Shown: positions 46,129 through 56,011 of the stretch, one piece after another
Layout of the letters: the number at the start of each line of letters is the position of its first letter
Numbering within the stretch: position 1 is the first letter of the stretch
Assembly (NCBI RefSeq): GCF_001442615.1
Contig: NZ_LMXN01000008.1
Location: forward strand, 1-64,000
Direction of reading: 5' to 3'
Length of the DNA: 64,000 nucleotides
DNA from: Algoriphagus resistens
Lineage (GTDB): Bacteria > Bacteroidota > Bacteroidia > Cytophagales > Cyclobacteriaceae
Position numbers and translations under genes: made by a program
Notes under the pieces: generated by a model
What the model saw: only the letters and a program-made list of their open reading frames with translations
What the model was told of the DNA's origin: nothing
The model's database searches: none

Positions 46129-49100
46129 ATGCTGGATAATATAATCCGGTTTTCAGTTAAAAATAAACTGATTATCGGGCTACTTACCATAGGATTGGTC
46201 ATTGTGGGAGTGTATTCACTCACCAAGCTTCCCATCGATGCAGTTCCTGATATTACCAATAATCAAGTACAGGTAATCACCACCTCTCCCTCACTGGCTG
46301 CTGAGGAGGTAGAGCGTTTAATTACCTTCCCCATTGAAATCACGATGGCCACAATTCCTGATATCGAAGAGATCCGAAGCTTTTCCCGTTTCGGGCTTTC
46401 TGTAGTTACTATCGTATTTGAGGAAAATGTGGATGTCTATTGGGCAAGACAACAGGTCAATGAACGAATGTCCGAAGTCAAAGAGCAGATTCCTCCGGAT
46501 ATTGGAGCTCCCGGGATGGCTCCTATCACTACAGGTCTTGGTGAGATTTATCAATACGTAGTCGGTGTAGAACCTGGCTATGAGGATAAGTACGATGCAA
46601 GAGAGCTCCGGACTATTCAGGATTGGATAGTAAGAAGACAGCTGCTTGGGACACCTGGTGTTGCAGATGTGAGCAGTTTCGGGGGATACCTCAAGCAATA
46701 CGAAATAGCGATTGAACCTGATAGATTGAAATCTTTGAATGTCTCAATAGCTGATATTTTTAAGGCGCTTGAAGATAACAATGAAAATACCGGAGGTGCA
46801 TACATTGAGAAAAACCTAACAGCCCTATTCATACGAAGTGAAGGCCTTGTTGGATCTTTTGAAGATATCAATAATATCCCAGTGCGAGTGAACGAAAACG
46901 GTATTCCCGTCCTGATAAAAGATGTAGCTAAAGTACAGCTAGGGAATGCTGTCCGCTATGGAGCGACTACCAGAAATGGTGAAGGTGAAGTAGTCAGTGC
47001 CATAGTAATGATGCTGAAAGGTGAAAATTCTGCAGAAGTCATTGATAATGTTAAAGCTAAAATTGATGAGATCAGAAAAACCCTTCCTGAGGGGGTTACC
47101 ATTGAGCCTTTCCTAGACCGTTCCAAGCTGGTTAATAACGCAATAGGTACTGTGAGCAAGAACCTCATCGAAGGGGCACTGATCGTTATTTTTGTCCTTT
47201 TGCTGTTACTGGGCAATCTGAGGGCGGGTTTGATTGTGGCTTCAGTAATTCCTTTAGCCTTATTATTTGCTTTCACCCTGATGAATTTGTTTGGGGTTTC
47301 AGGAAACTTAATGAGTCTGGGTGCTATAGATTTCGGGCTGATTGTGGATGGGGCTGTTATCATTGTTGAGGCGACGATGCATCATCTTGGGTTAGTCAAA
47401 AAGGAAAGAAAACTGACACAGTTAGAGATGGACGATGAGGTATTTCTCTCGGCCAGCAAGATCCGAAATTCTGCCGCTTTTGGGGAGATCATCATCCTCA
47501 TTGTTTACTTGCCCATCTTGGCATTAGTTGGCACAGAAGGAAAAATGTTCAGGCCTATGGCGCAGACAGTTGCCTTTGCTATATTGGGTGCTTTTATTCT
47601 GTCTCTTACCTATGTACCGATGATCTCAGCTCTTTTTCTGAGTAAAAAGCTGAGTAACAAGCCGAATATTTCTGACAAAATCATGAGTTTTTTCCATGGT
47701 TTTTATGATCCTTCTATCCGTTGGGCTATGCATCATAGAGGGGTTGTACTAAGTGTAGCACTGGTATTATTGGTGGTATCAGGTTGGGTTTTTTCAAGAT
47801 TGGGAGGTGAGTTTATTCCTACCCTGGAAGAAGGGGATTTTGCAGTGGAAACCCGTGTGGTTACCGGTTCCTCCCTTCAGAATACCATTAAGGCAACCAC
47901 CCAGGCTGAAAAGATACTTTTGGATCAGTTTCCTGAAGTAGTAGAGGTAGTCTCCAAAATAGGAGCTGGTGAAATTCCAACAGATCCAATGCCTGTAGAG
48001 GCAGCTGATATGATGATTATCCTAAAAGATAAAGGCGAATGGACATCTGCCACGAACCGGGAAGATCTGGCGAATGAAATGTCTGAAGCATTAGCTGTTT
48101 TGCCGGGAGTGAACTTTGGGTTTCAACAGCCAATACAAATGCGGTTCAATGAATTGATGTCCGGTGTCCGGCAAGATGTTGCCATAAAAATTTATGGGGA
48201 GGAATTAGACCAGCTTTCTCAATATGCCAATCAGATAGGTCAGATAGCCAGAGGAGTGGAAGGAGCAGAAGATATTTACATAGAGGAAGTGACAGGTGTG
48301 CCCCAGATTGTCATCGACTATAAACGGGCACAATTGGCAAAATATGGCTTAAGCATCAAAGAAGTAAACCGCTCGATCCAGGCAGCTTTTGCCGGGGCTT
48401 CCGCTGGGAAAGTTTACGAAGGCGAAAAGAGATTTGATTTAGTGATCAGACTTGACCAGACCAAAAGAAATGAACTGGAGGATGTCCGGAACCTATTTAT
48501 AGCCCGGGCAAATGGGGATCAGATCCCGTTATATCAAGTTGCAGAAGTCTCCGTGAAAGAAGGACCTTACCAGATTCAGCGGGACGATACCCAGCGGAGA
48601 ATTGTGGTGGCATTCAATGTGAGAAATAGGGATGTGGAAAGTATCGTCGACGAAATTGAAAGCAAAATAGCAAATGCTGTTACTTTTGAATCTGGTTATT
48701 TTGTGACGTTCGGTGGGCAGTTTGAGAATCTGATTGAAGCGAAAGAGCGGTTGGGGGTTGCGGTTCCACTGGCACTATTGCTGATCTTTGTATTGTTATT
48801 TTTCACCTTCGGGTCAATAAAGCAAAGTATTCTGATTTTTACTGCGATACCGCTTTCTGCCATTGGGGGAATTTTTGCTTTGACGTTGCGAGGGATGCCT
48901 TTTAGTATTTCAGCAGGAATAGGGTTTATCGCACTTTTCGGTGTAGCGGTACTCAATGGTATTGTGCTGATAGCTGAGTTTAACCATCTGAAAAAAGAAG
49001 GCATCACGGACGTATTTGAGCGGATCTATTCAGGTACACGCACCAGACTAAGACCCGTGATTATGACTGCTTCTGTAGCATCCTTAGGCTTTTTGCCTAT

Positions 49101-50499
49101 GGCACTCTCTTCTTCAAGTGGGGCTGAGGTTCAAAAACCATTGGCTACGGTAGTCATCGGTGGGCTAATCACTGCCACAATTCTGACTTTGGTGGTACTG
49201 CCTGTTTTGTATTATTATTTTGAAAAAGGATTCAGAATACCCACCCGAAAAGTAGGATTGCTCGCCATCACGTTTCTGGCTGTTATAAGTATCCCGACTT
49301 TTGCTCAGGAAACTCAAAAAATTTCTTCCTTAGATCAGGCAATAGAACTGGCGCTTGAAAATAATCCCAACGTAAAAGCAGAAGCACTAAGGCTGGAGCA
49401 GCAGCGGGCTTTAAAGGGGGCTAGCTGGAATATTGGCAAAACTGCTGTGGATATGGAGTATGGTCAGACTAACAGTGCATTTACCAACGATTCCCGCTTT
49501 TCAGTTTCACAAACCTTTGAATTTCCGACTACTTATAGCAGACAAAATGGACTGGCTGAGGCCAAAGTAACTTCAGGTGAATTGGCCGTTGAAATGAGTA
49601 AAAATGAACTCATCAGAGCTGTAAAGTCAACTTGGTATGCGTTATGGGCAGCAAAGGAAAAGGGAAATCTGCTCCTTAGACAGGATAGTATTTATTCCCG
49701 GTTTGCATCAGCTGCCACCTTACGCTTTGAGGCAGGGGAAACCAACCTGCTTGAAAAGGCAACTGCCGAAGCGCAGGTGGCTGAAATTGAAGCATTATTG
49801 GCACAGAATCAGGCAGATGTTGAGATCAACTTGAGAAGGCTGAAAATGCTTTTAAACTCAGATGCTGCTATCGAACCTAATTTGGGTAAGCTTGAGCAAA
49901 AGCTTTCTGAGGTGTCCTTAACTTCATTAAGCGTGGATAGTAATCCTACACTAAGCTGGGTTCAGCAGCAGATTGCAGTTGCAGAAAAGGAAAAGTCGGT
50001 CGAAAAATCACGGTTGATGCCTGATATTAAACTGGGGTATTTCAATCAATCTTTTAACGGTCCAGGCGAAACTATGGCAGGTGATCCCAAATTCTTCACT
50101 TCCAAAGATCGTTTCGATGGTTTTCAGGTGGGGCTGGCAATACCGATTTTCAGCCTTAAATCGCAATCCGCAACCATAAAGTCCAAATCCATAAGGATAG
50201 CTGAAGCAGAACAGAAGGAAGCGGCATTTACCAACGAGCTAGAAAATCACTTGGCCACTTTACTTCTGGATTACGAAAAATACCAGACAAGTTTGGCTTT
50301 TTATGAAGCCAATGCTCTGCCCCAGGCCGAACTCATTCTAAATCAATCTCAAAGGGGCTTCCAAAGCGGTGCAATCGGTTATGTGGAATATACTCAAGGG
50401 TTAAACAGAAGTTTATCAGTAAGTTTTGATTATCTGGATTTGCTCGACAAATCCAATCAGACACTTATTCAGATTGAATTCATATTTGGTATCAATTAA
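46129..50499 (+). CDS. CzcA-type RND pump fused to a TolC-like channel domain
   Basis: The 1456-residue product combines a complete HME-RND permease (about residues 1-1040) and an outer-membrane factor (about 1060-1456). RND signatures include TNNQVQVITTSPSLAAEEVE, DFGLIVDGAVIIVEA, PTLEEGDFAVETR and the terminal VVLPVLYYYFEKGF. Immediately afterwards comes a second hydrophobic stretch, VGLLAITFLAVISIPTFAQETQ, which has a signal-peptidase-like site (TFAQ). TolC-type helices follow (LDQAIELALENNPNVKAEAL). No stop lies between the two parts. The channel half probably needs release by signal peptidase. Substrates are likely Zn/Cd/Co. Confidence 0.92.
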   Translation: MLDNIIRFSVKNKLIIGLLTIGLVIVGVYSLTKLPIDAVPDITNNQVQVITTSPSLAAEEVERLITFPIEITMATIPDIEEIRSFSRFGLSVVTIVFEENVDVYWARQQVNERMSEVKEQIPPDIGAPGMAPITTGLGEIYQYVVGVEPGYEDKYDARELRTIQDWIVRRQLLGTPGVADVSSFGGYLKQYEIAIEPDRLKSLNVSIADIFKALEDNNENTGGAYIEKNLTALFIRSEGLVGSFEDINNIPVRVNENGIPVLIKDVAKVQLGNAVRYGATTRNGEGEVVSAIVMMLKGENSAEVIDNVKAKIDEIRKTLPEGVTIEPFLDRSKLVNNAIGTVSKNLIEGALIVIFVLLLLLGNLRAGLIVASVIPLALLFAFTLMNLFGVSGNLMSLGAIDFGLIVDGAVIIVEATMHHLGLVKKERKLTQLEMDDEVFLSASKIRNSAAFGEIIILIVYLPILALVGTEGKMFRPMAQTVAFAILGAFILSLTYVPMISALFLSKKLSNKPNISDKIMSFFHGFYDPSIRWAMHHRGVVLSVALVLLVVSGWVFSRLGGEFIPTLEEGDFAVETRVVTGSSLQNTIKATTQAEKILLDQFPEVVEVVSKIGAGEIPTDPMPVEAADMMIILKDKGEWTSATNREDLANEMSEALAVLPGVNFGFQQPIQMRFNELMSGVRQDVAIKIYGEELDQLSQYANQIGQIARGVEGAEDIYIEEVTGVPQIVIDYKRAQLAKYGLSIKEVNRSIQAAFAGASAGKVYEGEKRFDLVIRLDQTKRNELEDVRNLFIARANGDQIPLYQVAEVSVKEGPYQIQRDDTQRRIVVAFNVRNRDVESIVDEIESKIANAVTFESGYFVTFGGQFENLIEAKERLGVAVPLALLLIFVLLFFTFGSIKQSILIFTAIPLSAIGGIFALTLRGMPFSISAGIGFIALFGVAVLNGIVLIAEFNHLKKEGITDVFERIYSGTRTRLRPVIMTASVASLGFLPMALSSSSGAEVQKPLATVVIGGLITATILTLVVLPVLYYYFEKGFRIPTRKVGLLAITFLAVISIPTFAQETQKISSLDQAIELALENNPNVKAEALRLEQQRALKGASWNIGKTAVDMEYGQTNSAFTNDSRFSVSQTFEFPTTYSRQNGLAEAKVTSGELAVEMSKNELIRAVKSTWYALWAAKEKGNLLLRQDSIYSRFASAATLRFEAGETNLLEKATAEAQVAEIEALLAQNQADVEINLRRLKMLLNSDAAIEPNLGKLEQKLSEVSLTSLSVDSNPTLSWVQQQIAVAEKEKSVEKSRLMPDIKLGYFNQSFNGPGETMAGDPKFFTSKDRFDGFQVGLAIPIFSLKSQSATIKSKSIRIAEAEQKEAAFTNELENHLATLLLDYEKYQTSLAFYEANALPQAELILNQSQRGFQSGAIGYVEYTQGLNRSLSVSFDYLDLLDKSNQTLIQIEFIFGIN

Positions 50500-50597
50500 A
50501 ATGAAAAATATGAAATCGAGCATGACTAAAAAGTCACATAGAAGAATGAGTTTAACCTTTCACGATTCCATAATACCATTTCTAAAAATCTTATAAA

Positions 50598-51788
50598 ATG
50601 AAAAAATATATCATAAACAGCCTATTTGCCTTAACAATAGCAGGCTTTATAGCTTCCTGTAATTCAAAAGTTGAAAGTGTTGAAATTCAGGGAGAGCACG
50701 AAGAAAATGAATCCAGGGTAGAACTGTCTCAAGCGCAATTTGAGGTGACAGGGATCGAACTGGGTAAATTGGAATTCAAGGAAATTGGAAGTGAACTTAT
50801 GGTGAATGGGATGATTGATGTCCCACCGCAAAATAACATTTCCATTACCATGCCTTATGGAGGTTTTGTAAAAAACACTACACTTCTTCCCGGTGATGTT
50901 GTGAAAAAAGGACAGCTGCTTGTATCCATTGAAAACCCTGATTTCATTCAATTTCAGCAGGACTATTTAGAGAGCCTGGCTAACAGTTCCTTTTTAAAAT
51001 CTGAGTACGAGCGTCAGGAGAAATTGTATGGTGAACAAGTGGCCTCCGGAAAGACCTTTGAAGAATCAAGAAGTAATTTTCTGGCCAATGAAGCCAGGAT
51101 AAAGACATCCAGGGCGAAATTAAAAATGATCGGATTTGATCCCGAGAAAGTGGAAACAGGAGAGATTAAATCCGTGGTAAACATCTATTCGCCTGTATCC
51201 GGATCGGTGCTGGATGTTTATACCAATATTGGCAAGTACGTCAGTCCGCAGGATGTAATCATGGATTTAACCAATTCAGATGATTTGCATGTGGAGCTTT
51301 CTGTCTATGAAAATGATATTCCTAAAATTAAAAAGGATCAACGCATCAAATTCAACATTGCCAATACGGATGAAGAATGGAGAGAGGCGCATGTGTTTTT
51401 GGTAGGTAAGGGAGTCAGAAAAGATAGATCTGTGACGGTTCATGGTCATTTTGACAGCAAGAATACTGATTTGCTCCCAGGAATGTATGTGACTGCCAAA
51501 ATAGAAATCGCTACTGAAAAAGCGTTGGTAGCACCAGATGATGCTGTAGTACGTTTTGGTGAGAAGCATTTTATTTTTTCCTACTTGGGGGAGCGGGATG
51601 AAAATGGACAGCCGGCTTATGATTATGAGATGATAGAAGTAATGATGGGGAATAAAGAAGATGGGTTCACTCAGGTTACATTATTGGATTCCGCTCGAAG
51701 CTATGAGGAAATCAAGCTGGTGACACAAGGGGCTTTTACTCTGCTTTCAAAAGCTAAAAATAGCGAAGAAGAAGGTGGGCATCATTGA
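50598..51788 (+). CDS. CzcB-type periplasmic adaptor lipoprotein
   Basis: The 396-residue RND adaptor has a lipobox (FIASCNSK, Cys21), a lipoyl-like domain (MPYGGFVKNTTLLPGDVVKKGQLLVSIENPDF), a helical hairpin (about 120-175), a second lipoyl half (IYSPVSGSVLDVYTNIGKYVSP), and a beta-barrel plus membrane-proximal domain. It ends with a His-rich tail (GGHH). It follows the CzcA-TolC fusion by 99 bases, so this unit encodes a full tripartite pump in two polypeptides. Confidence 0.92.
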   Translation: MKKYIINSLFALTIAGFIASCNSKVESVEIQGEHEENESRVELSQAQFEVTGIELGKLEFKEIGSELMVNGMIDVPPQNNISITMPYGGFVKNTTLLPGDVVKKGQLLVSIENPDFIQFQQDYLESLANSSFLKSEYERQEKLYGEQVASGKTFEESRSNFLANEARIKTSRAKLKMIGFDPEKVETGEIKSVVNIYSPVSGSVLDVYTNIGKYVSPQDVIMDLTNSDDLHVELSVYENDIPKIKKDQRIKFNIANTDEEWREAHVFLVGKGVRKDRSVTVHGHFDSKNTDLLPGMYVTAKIEIATEKALVAPDDAVVRFGEKHFIFSYLGERDENGQPAYDYEMIEVMMGNKEDGFTQVTLLDSARSYEEIKLVTQGAFTLLSKAKNSEEEGGHH

Positions 51789-51958
51789 CTAAAAATAACA
51801 TAGTAATACAAATAATTGCTATTGGACTGAATTGAAAAACAAAAGGAATTATCAAACAAAATCTGGGATAATGTGCCCGGCATAGCCGGTGTTCTCTAAT
51901 ATTTAGCAGCTATTTTGAAAAGAAACTGAAAAATGACCGAAAAGGTCAACAAACACAT

Positions 51959-52372
51959 ATGCTCGAAGAAACTGAACGCATTCTACAAAAGAAAAAGCTC
52001 CGACCGACCGCTATGCGATTGTTGGTGCTTGAAGCTTTATTAGATCAGCAAACTGCTACAAGTCTTTCTGATCTGGAAAAATCATTTGAAAAGTCTGACA
52101 GGGTAACACTTTTCCGTACTCTGAAGACATTCCAGGAAAACGGACTGGTGCATGGCATAGACGATGGTACTGGGGTACCTAAATATGCCCTTTGTGAAGA
52201 AGGGTGCGAATGCGATATAAATAGAGATCTGCATGTCCATTTTCATTGCAGAATATGCAATGAGACCTTCTGTCTCCCAAACTATAAAATTCCGGAAATT
52301 GATTTACCGAAGGAATTCAGGTCTGAAGAAGCAAATCTGGTTGTAAAGGGTGTCTGTGGGAAATGTATATAG
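51959..52372 (+). CDS. Fur family metalloregulator
   Basis: The 137-residue repressor has an N-terminal winged helix (LRPTAMRLLVLEALL, SDRVTLFRTLKTFQENGLVHGI) and a C-terminal dimerisation domain. The latter has a HVHFHCRICNETFCL metal site and a terminal CGKC. The two Cys pairs are those of the structural zinc site, as in Zur and Fur. It lies 170 bases after czcB and probably regulates the zinc/cadmium genes around it. Which metal it senses cannot be read. Confidence 0.88.
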   Translation: MLEETERILQKKKLRPTAMRLLVLEALLDQQTATSLSDLEKSFEKSDRVTLFRTLKTFQENGLVHGIDDGTGVPKYALCEEGCECDINRDLHVHFHCRICNETFCLPNYKIPEIDLPKEFRSEEANLVVKGVCGKCI

Positions 52373-52896
52373 GTTATTCAGTTAACTATATTTATAAATA
52401 GATTGGAGGGTACCCTTTTGGAGTCAATACTAACAGGTACTGAATGAGCTTGAGAAATCAGTTGGAATGGCCACCTATGCCTACATATTAATTAAGAAGA
52501 TGTTTACAGTAGAACAGTTGTAAAGGCTAAGCAAGGAGATTATTTTATTTATTGCTCTTTGCCCTGCCTTCCTAAACAGATCAGCGACATAGGTGCCTGA
52601 TGTTAAAAACTATGCTGGAAATTTGGGGGTGCCCAACGTAAGGTATTGTGCACTCTTTGGTTTTTTTATTTCTGTTCCGCTATGGGACTGGACTGATACT
52701 TTATAATAACAAGTAGGTTACATTCTAAGTCTTGTTGTTAATTCCTTTGGACTCCAGGACTTGCTTATTTAGCATTTATAAATGCAATTCCTGTGCATTC
52801 AATTAAGCAGTAATTTAGCATCATTCAGTCTGTTAAGGCAAAGTGTCTTGAAGTCAGACCTGATTTCAAATCCTTTCATTATTTTCTATCAGTTAA
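52373..52896. other. Gene-free interval with one palindrome
   Basis: No convincing gene on either strand. GCATTTATAAATGC at 52772-52785 is a perfect 14-bp palindrome about 110 bp before the next gene and could be an operator. The remainder is AT-rich and looks like decayed sequence. Confidence 0.4.
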
Positions 52897-53208
52897 ATGG
52901 GCAATAAGAATGACACGTTAAGTTGCAGGCTAACCTTTCCGGAATTAATGGAAAGAAAAGCCACCGTCATAGGTAGCCTTAAGCAGTTGCTCTTGGAAAG
53001 GCAGGTAATCCACAACGGGTTCAGGTATAGATTTTATGGTTCTGATGAATTACTAGATCTGCTTATTACTTTCATCAAAACCGAAAGATTGTGCTGTGGG
53101 TTTTTCAAATTTAAAATTATGGTTTCCGACGGGGATTCACCTGTGTGGCTGGAACTGTCAGGACCGGAAGGTGTAAAAGAATTTATTCTCAATGAAATCG
53201 GGCTTTAA
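52897..53208 (+). CDS. Small metal-island protein with ERLCCGF motif
   Basis: The 103-residue protein is cytosolic, with no signal peptide. It resembles a family often found beside mer and other metal genes, with a central FRYRFYGSDELLDLLITFIKTERLCCGFFKF pattern (about residues 44-75). A vicinal Cys pair and a WLELSGPEGVKEF end fit a thiol metal-binding protein. The biochemical role is unknown. It begins the plus-strand run that includes the NicO-like protein (17-base gap) and the P-type ATPase. Confidence 0.72.
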   Translation: MGNKNDTLSCRLTFPELMERKATVIGSLKQLLLERQVIHNGFRYRFYGSDELLDLLITFIKTERLCCGFFKFKIMVSDGDSPVWLELSGPEGVKEFILNEIGL

Positions 53209-53225
53209 GCTGACCTAAACAAACC

Positions 53226-53843
53226 ATGTTAACACTTTTCACCGGTACGTTATTGCTCAGCCTTCTTCATGGTCTCATCCCAAGCCACTGGATCCCGGTA
53301 TTGGCACTGAAAGAAAAATTTGCATGGCCTGCTGCAAAAACTATTCGTGTGGCAATGTGGGCAGCCTTGGCACACTCCTTAAGTACTTTCATGTTGGGAG
53401 TATTGCTCGGCTTGTCCAGTTTGTCATTGGCAGATAATTTAACCAACTATACCCGTTGGGCTGTTCCGGTATTGCTAGTCATGCTTGGAATTTATTTTGT
53501 TGTCCAGCACCATAGGCATCAACACTTTCATGTCCAGGAAAAACAAAAGCTGGAAAAAGCAGGGCGTGGACAAGTGATCACCTTGCTCCTATTCGTGATG
53601 TTCCTGTCTCCCTGTCTAGAAATTGAGGCTTATTTTATAGTAGCAGGGACCTATGGCTGGGAAGCAATCCTTGGAATAGGACTTTTATACAGCCTGATAT
53701 CCGTTGCGGGAATCACCCTTTGGGTCGCATTGGCGCAGAAAGGCTTGCACAGATTCAATTGGCACAGACTGGAGCACAACTCAGGGCTGATCTCGGGGGC
53801 AGTCCTAATCATCACCGGTATCATATCATTCTTTACTCATTAA
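53226..53843 (+). CDS. NicO/LysE-superfamily-like membrane protein
   Basis: The 205-residue protein has about six membrane helices. The first contains LLHGLIPSHWIPVLALKE, reminiscent of the HxxxxxH metal motif of NiCoT/RcnA proteins. A His-rich cytosolic loop (QHHRHQHFHVQEK) lies in the middle, and MFLSPCLEIEAYF contributes further possible ligands. It is probably a divalent metal permease working with the ATPase gene that starts 10 bases later. Family assignment is by pattern only. Confidence 0.72.
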   Translation: MLTLFTGTLLLSLLHGLIPSHWIPVLALKEKFAWPAAKTIRVAMWAALAHSLSTFMLGVLLGLSSLSLADNLTNYTRWAVPVLLVMLGIYFVVQHHRHQHFHVQEKQKLEKAGRGQVITLLLFVMFLSPCLEIEAYFIVAGTYGWEAILGIGLLYSLISVAGITLWVALAQKGLHRFNWHRLEHNSGLISGAVLIITGIISFFTH

Positions 53844-53853
53844 AACATTGGAA

Positions 53854-55818
53854 ATGGCACGAAACAAAAATATAAGACAAGATGAAAATCTGGAGCTGGA
53901 CAAACTGGAAAAAGTAGCTGGGCAGCCTAAAATGAAAGATACACATAACCATGGTAAAGAAGATACTGGATGGAAATCCCATTGGGATTTGCTCTTCGCC
54001 CTGGTTCTCCTTATGGCATTGCTGGTTTTGGAATATGGTTTTAATCTTAATATTCCCGACATTCCTTTACTTGCCGTTAACCTTGTAGCTTACTTTCTTG
54101 CTGGTAGAACGGTATTGCATCTTGCTTGGAGAAAGTCCAAAAGAGGTGATTTTTTTAATGAATTTGTCTTGATGAGTGTAGCCACAATAGGTGCATTTAT
54201 CATTGGTGAGTATGAAGAGGGGGTGGCTGTAATGGTATTCTATCAGATCGGTGAGTGGTTCCAGGACTCGGCAGTGAACAGGGCAAAGAGAAGTATAAAA
54301 GCATTGTTGGACATAAGGCCGGATGAAGTAACTGTGTTGCGGAATGGTAAGGCCCATGTTAGCAACCCCGCGGAAGTAGAATTAGGAGAAAGTATTCAGG
54401 TTAAACCTGGTGAAAAAGTAGCGCTGGATGGAGAGCTTGTCTCCGTGACCGCTTCGTTTAACACAGCCGCGTTGACTGGGGAAAGCAAACCTGATACAAA
54501 GTACAAAGGCGAACAGGTGCTGGCAGGAATGATCAACTTGAATACCCTTGCTGAAGTGAAGGTAACGGCACTTTTCAGGGATAGTAAGCTCAGTAAAATC
54601 CTTGAAATGGTTCAGGATGCAACGGCACGAAAATCTCAGACACAGCTTTTTATTTCACGGTTTGCCAAAATTTATACGCCCATCGTGTTTTTCTTAGCCC
54701 TTGCACTTTGTTTATTACCTTATTTTTTTGTCACTGACTACGTTTTCAGAGAATGGTTTTATAGATCCTTGGTATTCTTGGTGATCAGTTGTCCCTGTGC
54801 ACTGGTTGTTTCAATACCTTTGGGCTATTTTGGGGGTATTGGCCTGGCCTCAAGGAATGGAATACTGTTCAAGGGCGGAAATTACCTGGACGTCATGACC
54901 CAGGTTAAAACAGTGGTTATGGACAAAACAGGTACATTAACAAAAGGAGTATTTAAAGTTCAGCATGTAGTAACCCAGGAATTAGAAAAAGACCAACTGA
55001 TAAAAATAGCAGCAGCACTGGAAAAAAACTCCACACATCCCATTGCTAAGGCAGTAACAGACTATGCAAATAAAGATTACGAAAGTTTACATGTCACTGA
55101 TATTGAAGAGGTAGCGGGTCATGGGTTAAAAGGAACGGTGGATGGCAAAGATGTGCTGGCAGGAAATCTGAAATTATTAAAGAAATATGGTGTCGCATAT
55201 CCAGAAGAAGCAGAGAGGGTAACCGACACGATTGTTGTGGTGGCCATTGATCAAAAATACAGCGGCTACATCACCATTGCCGATGAAATAAAAGAAGATG
55301 CCTATCAGGCTATCAGGGAGATGCACAACTTAAATATTAAAACAGTTATGCTTTCTGGTGATAAGCAAACCGTAGTAGATCAGGTAGCGAAATTGTTAGG
55401 TATTGATGATGCTTTTGGTGGACTGCTTCCGGACGGGAAAGTAGATAAAGTTGAAAATCTCAAAAAAGAAGGACACAAACTGGCTTTTGTCGGAGATGGT
55501 GTCAACGATGCACCCGTTATCGCCCTGGCTGATGTTGGTATTGCAATGGGCGGTCTGGGCAGCGATGCAACCATAGAAACAGCTGATGTGGTCATTCAAA
55601 ATGACAAGCCTTCCAAAATACCAGTAGCTATAAAGGTAGGAAAAGTGACCCGCAACATTGTCTGGCAGAATATCATATTGGCAATGACTGTTAAAGTGGT
55701 TGTTCTTGCATTGGGGGCCGGAGGTGTTGCTTCATTATGGGAAGCCGTAATAGCTGATGTTGGTGTGGCTTTGCTGGCAATTTTAAATGCTGTAAGAATA
55801 CAACAAAAGAAACTTTAA
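53854..55818 (+). CDS. Zn2+/Cd2+/Pb2+-type P1B ATPase (ZntA/CadA-like)
   Basis: The 654-residue metal-exporting P-type ATPase starts at the ATG at 53854; the TTG at 53848 adds only two residues. It lacks an N-terminal HMA domain; a short His segment (DTHNHGKED) is present instead. Motifs: TGES in ALTGESKPD, CPC in ISCPCALVVSIP, DKTGTLTKG, and GDGVNDAPVIALADVG, with a terminal-helix Asp in ADVGVALLAILNA typical of the Zn/Cd class (P1B-2). It exports toxic divalent ions from the cytosol. CDF genes follow. Confidence 0.92.
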   Translation: MARNKNIRQDENLELDKLEKVAGQPKMKDTHNHGKEDTGWKSHWDLLFALVLLMALLVLEYGFNLNIPDIPLLAVNLVAYFLAGRTVLHLAWRKSKRGDFFNEFVLMSVATIGAFIIGEYEEGVAVMVFYQIGEWFQDSAVNRAKRSIKALLDIRPDEVTVLRNGKAHVSNPAEVELGESIQVKPGEKVALDGELVSVTASFNTAALTGESKPDTKYKGEQVLAGMINLNTLAEVKVTALFRDSKLSKILEMVQDATARKSQTQLFISRFAKIYTPIVFFLALALCLLPYFFVTDYVFREWFYRSLVFLVISCPCALVVSIPLGYFGGIGLASRNGILFKGGNYLDVMTQVKTVVMDKTGTLTKGVFKVQHVVTQELEKDQLIKIAAALEKNSTHPIAKAVTDYANKDYESLHVTDIEEVAGHGLKGTVDGKDVLAGNLKLLKKYGVAYPEEAERVTDTIVVVAIDQKYSGYITIADEIKEDAYQAIREMHNLNIKTVMLSGDKQTVVDQVAKLLGIDDAFGGLLPDGKVDKVENLKKEGHKLAFVGDGVNDAPVIALADVGIAMGGLGSDATIETADVVIQNDKPSKIPVAIKVGKVTRNIVWQNIILAMTVKVVVLALGAGGVASLWEAVIADVGVALLAILNAVRIQQKKL

Positions 55819-56011
55819 TATCATTAATTTCTATTTTGATATAGATATAAGGAAGAAATGAATTAAGGGCTTAGGTAGTGGCTAGGTTAGGTCAAAAGTG
55901 AGTGAAAAAAAGTGGTTTTTATTGCGCTTTTTTTTATCTGCTGGAGTCAAATATTTTGATATTTCAGAAAAAGAAACTGGATTCAAGTAGATCATAAATA
56001 ACAGCTAAGCA

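Noticed and set aside
20838..50514. Shared AAATCGAGCATGA near 20840 and 50515
   Set aside because: The match is too short and isolated, and the flanks do not match.
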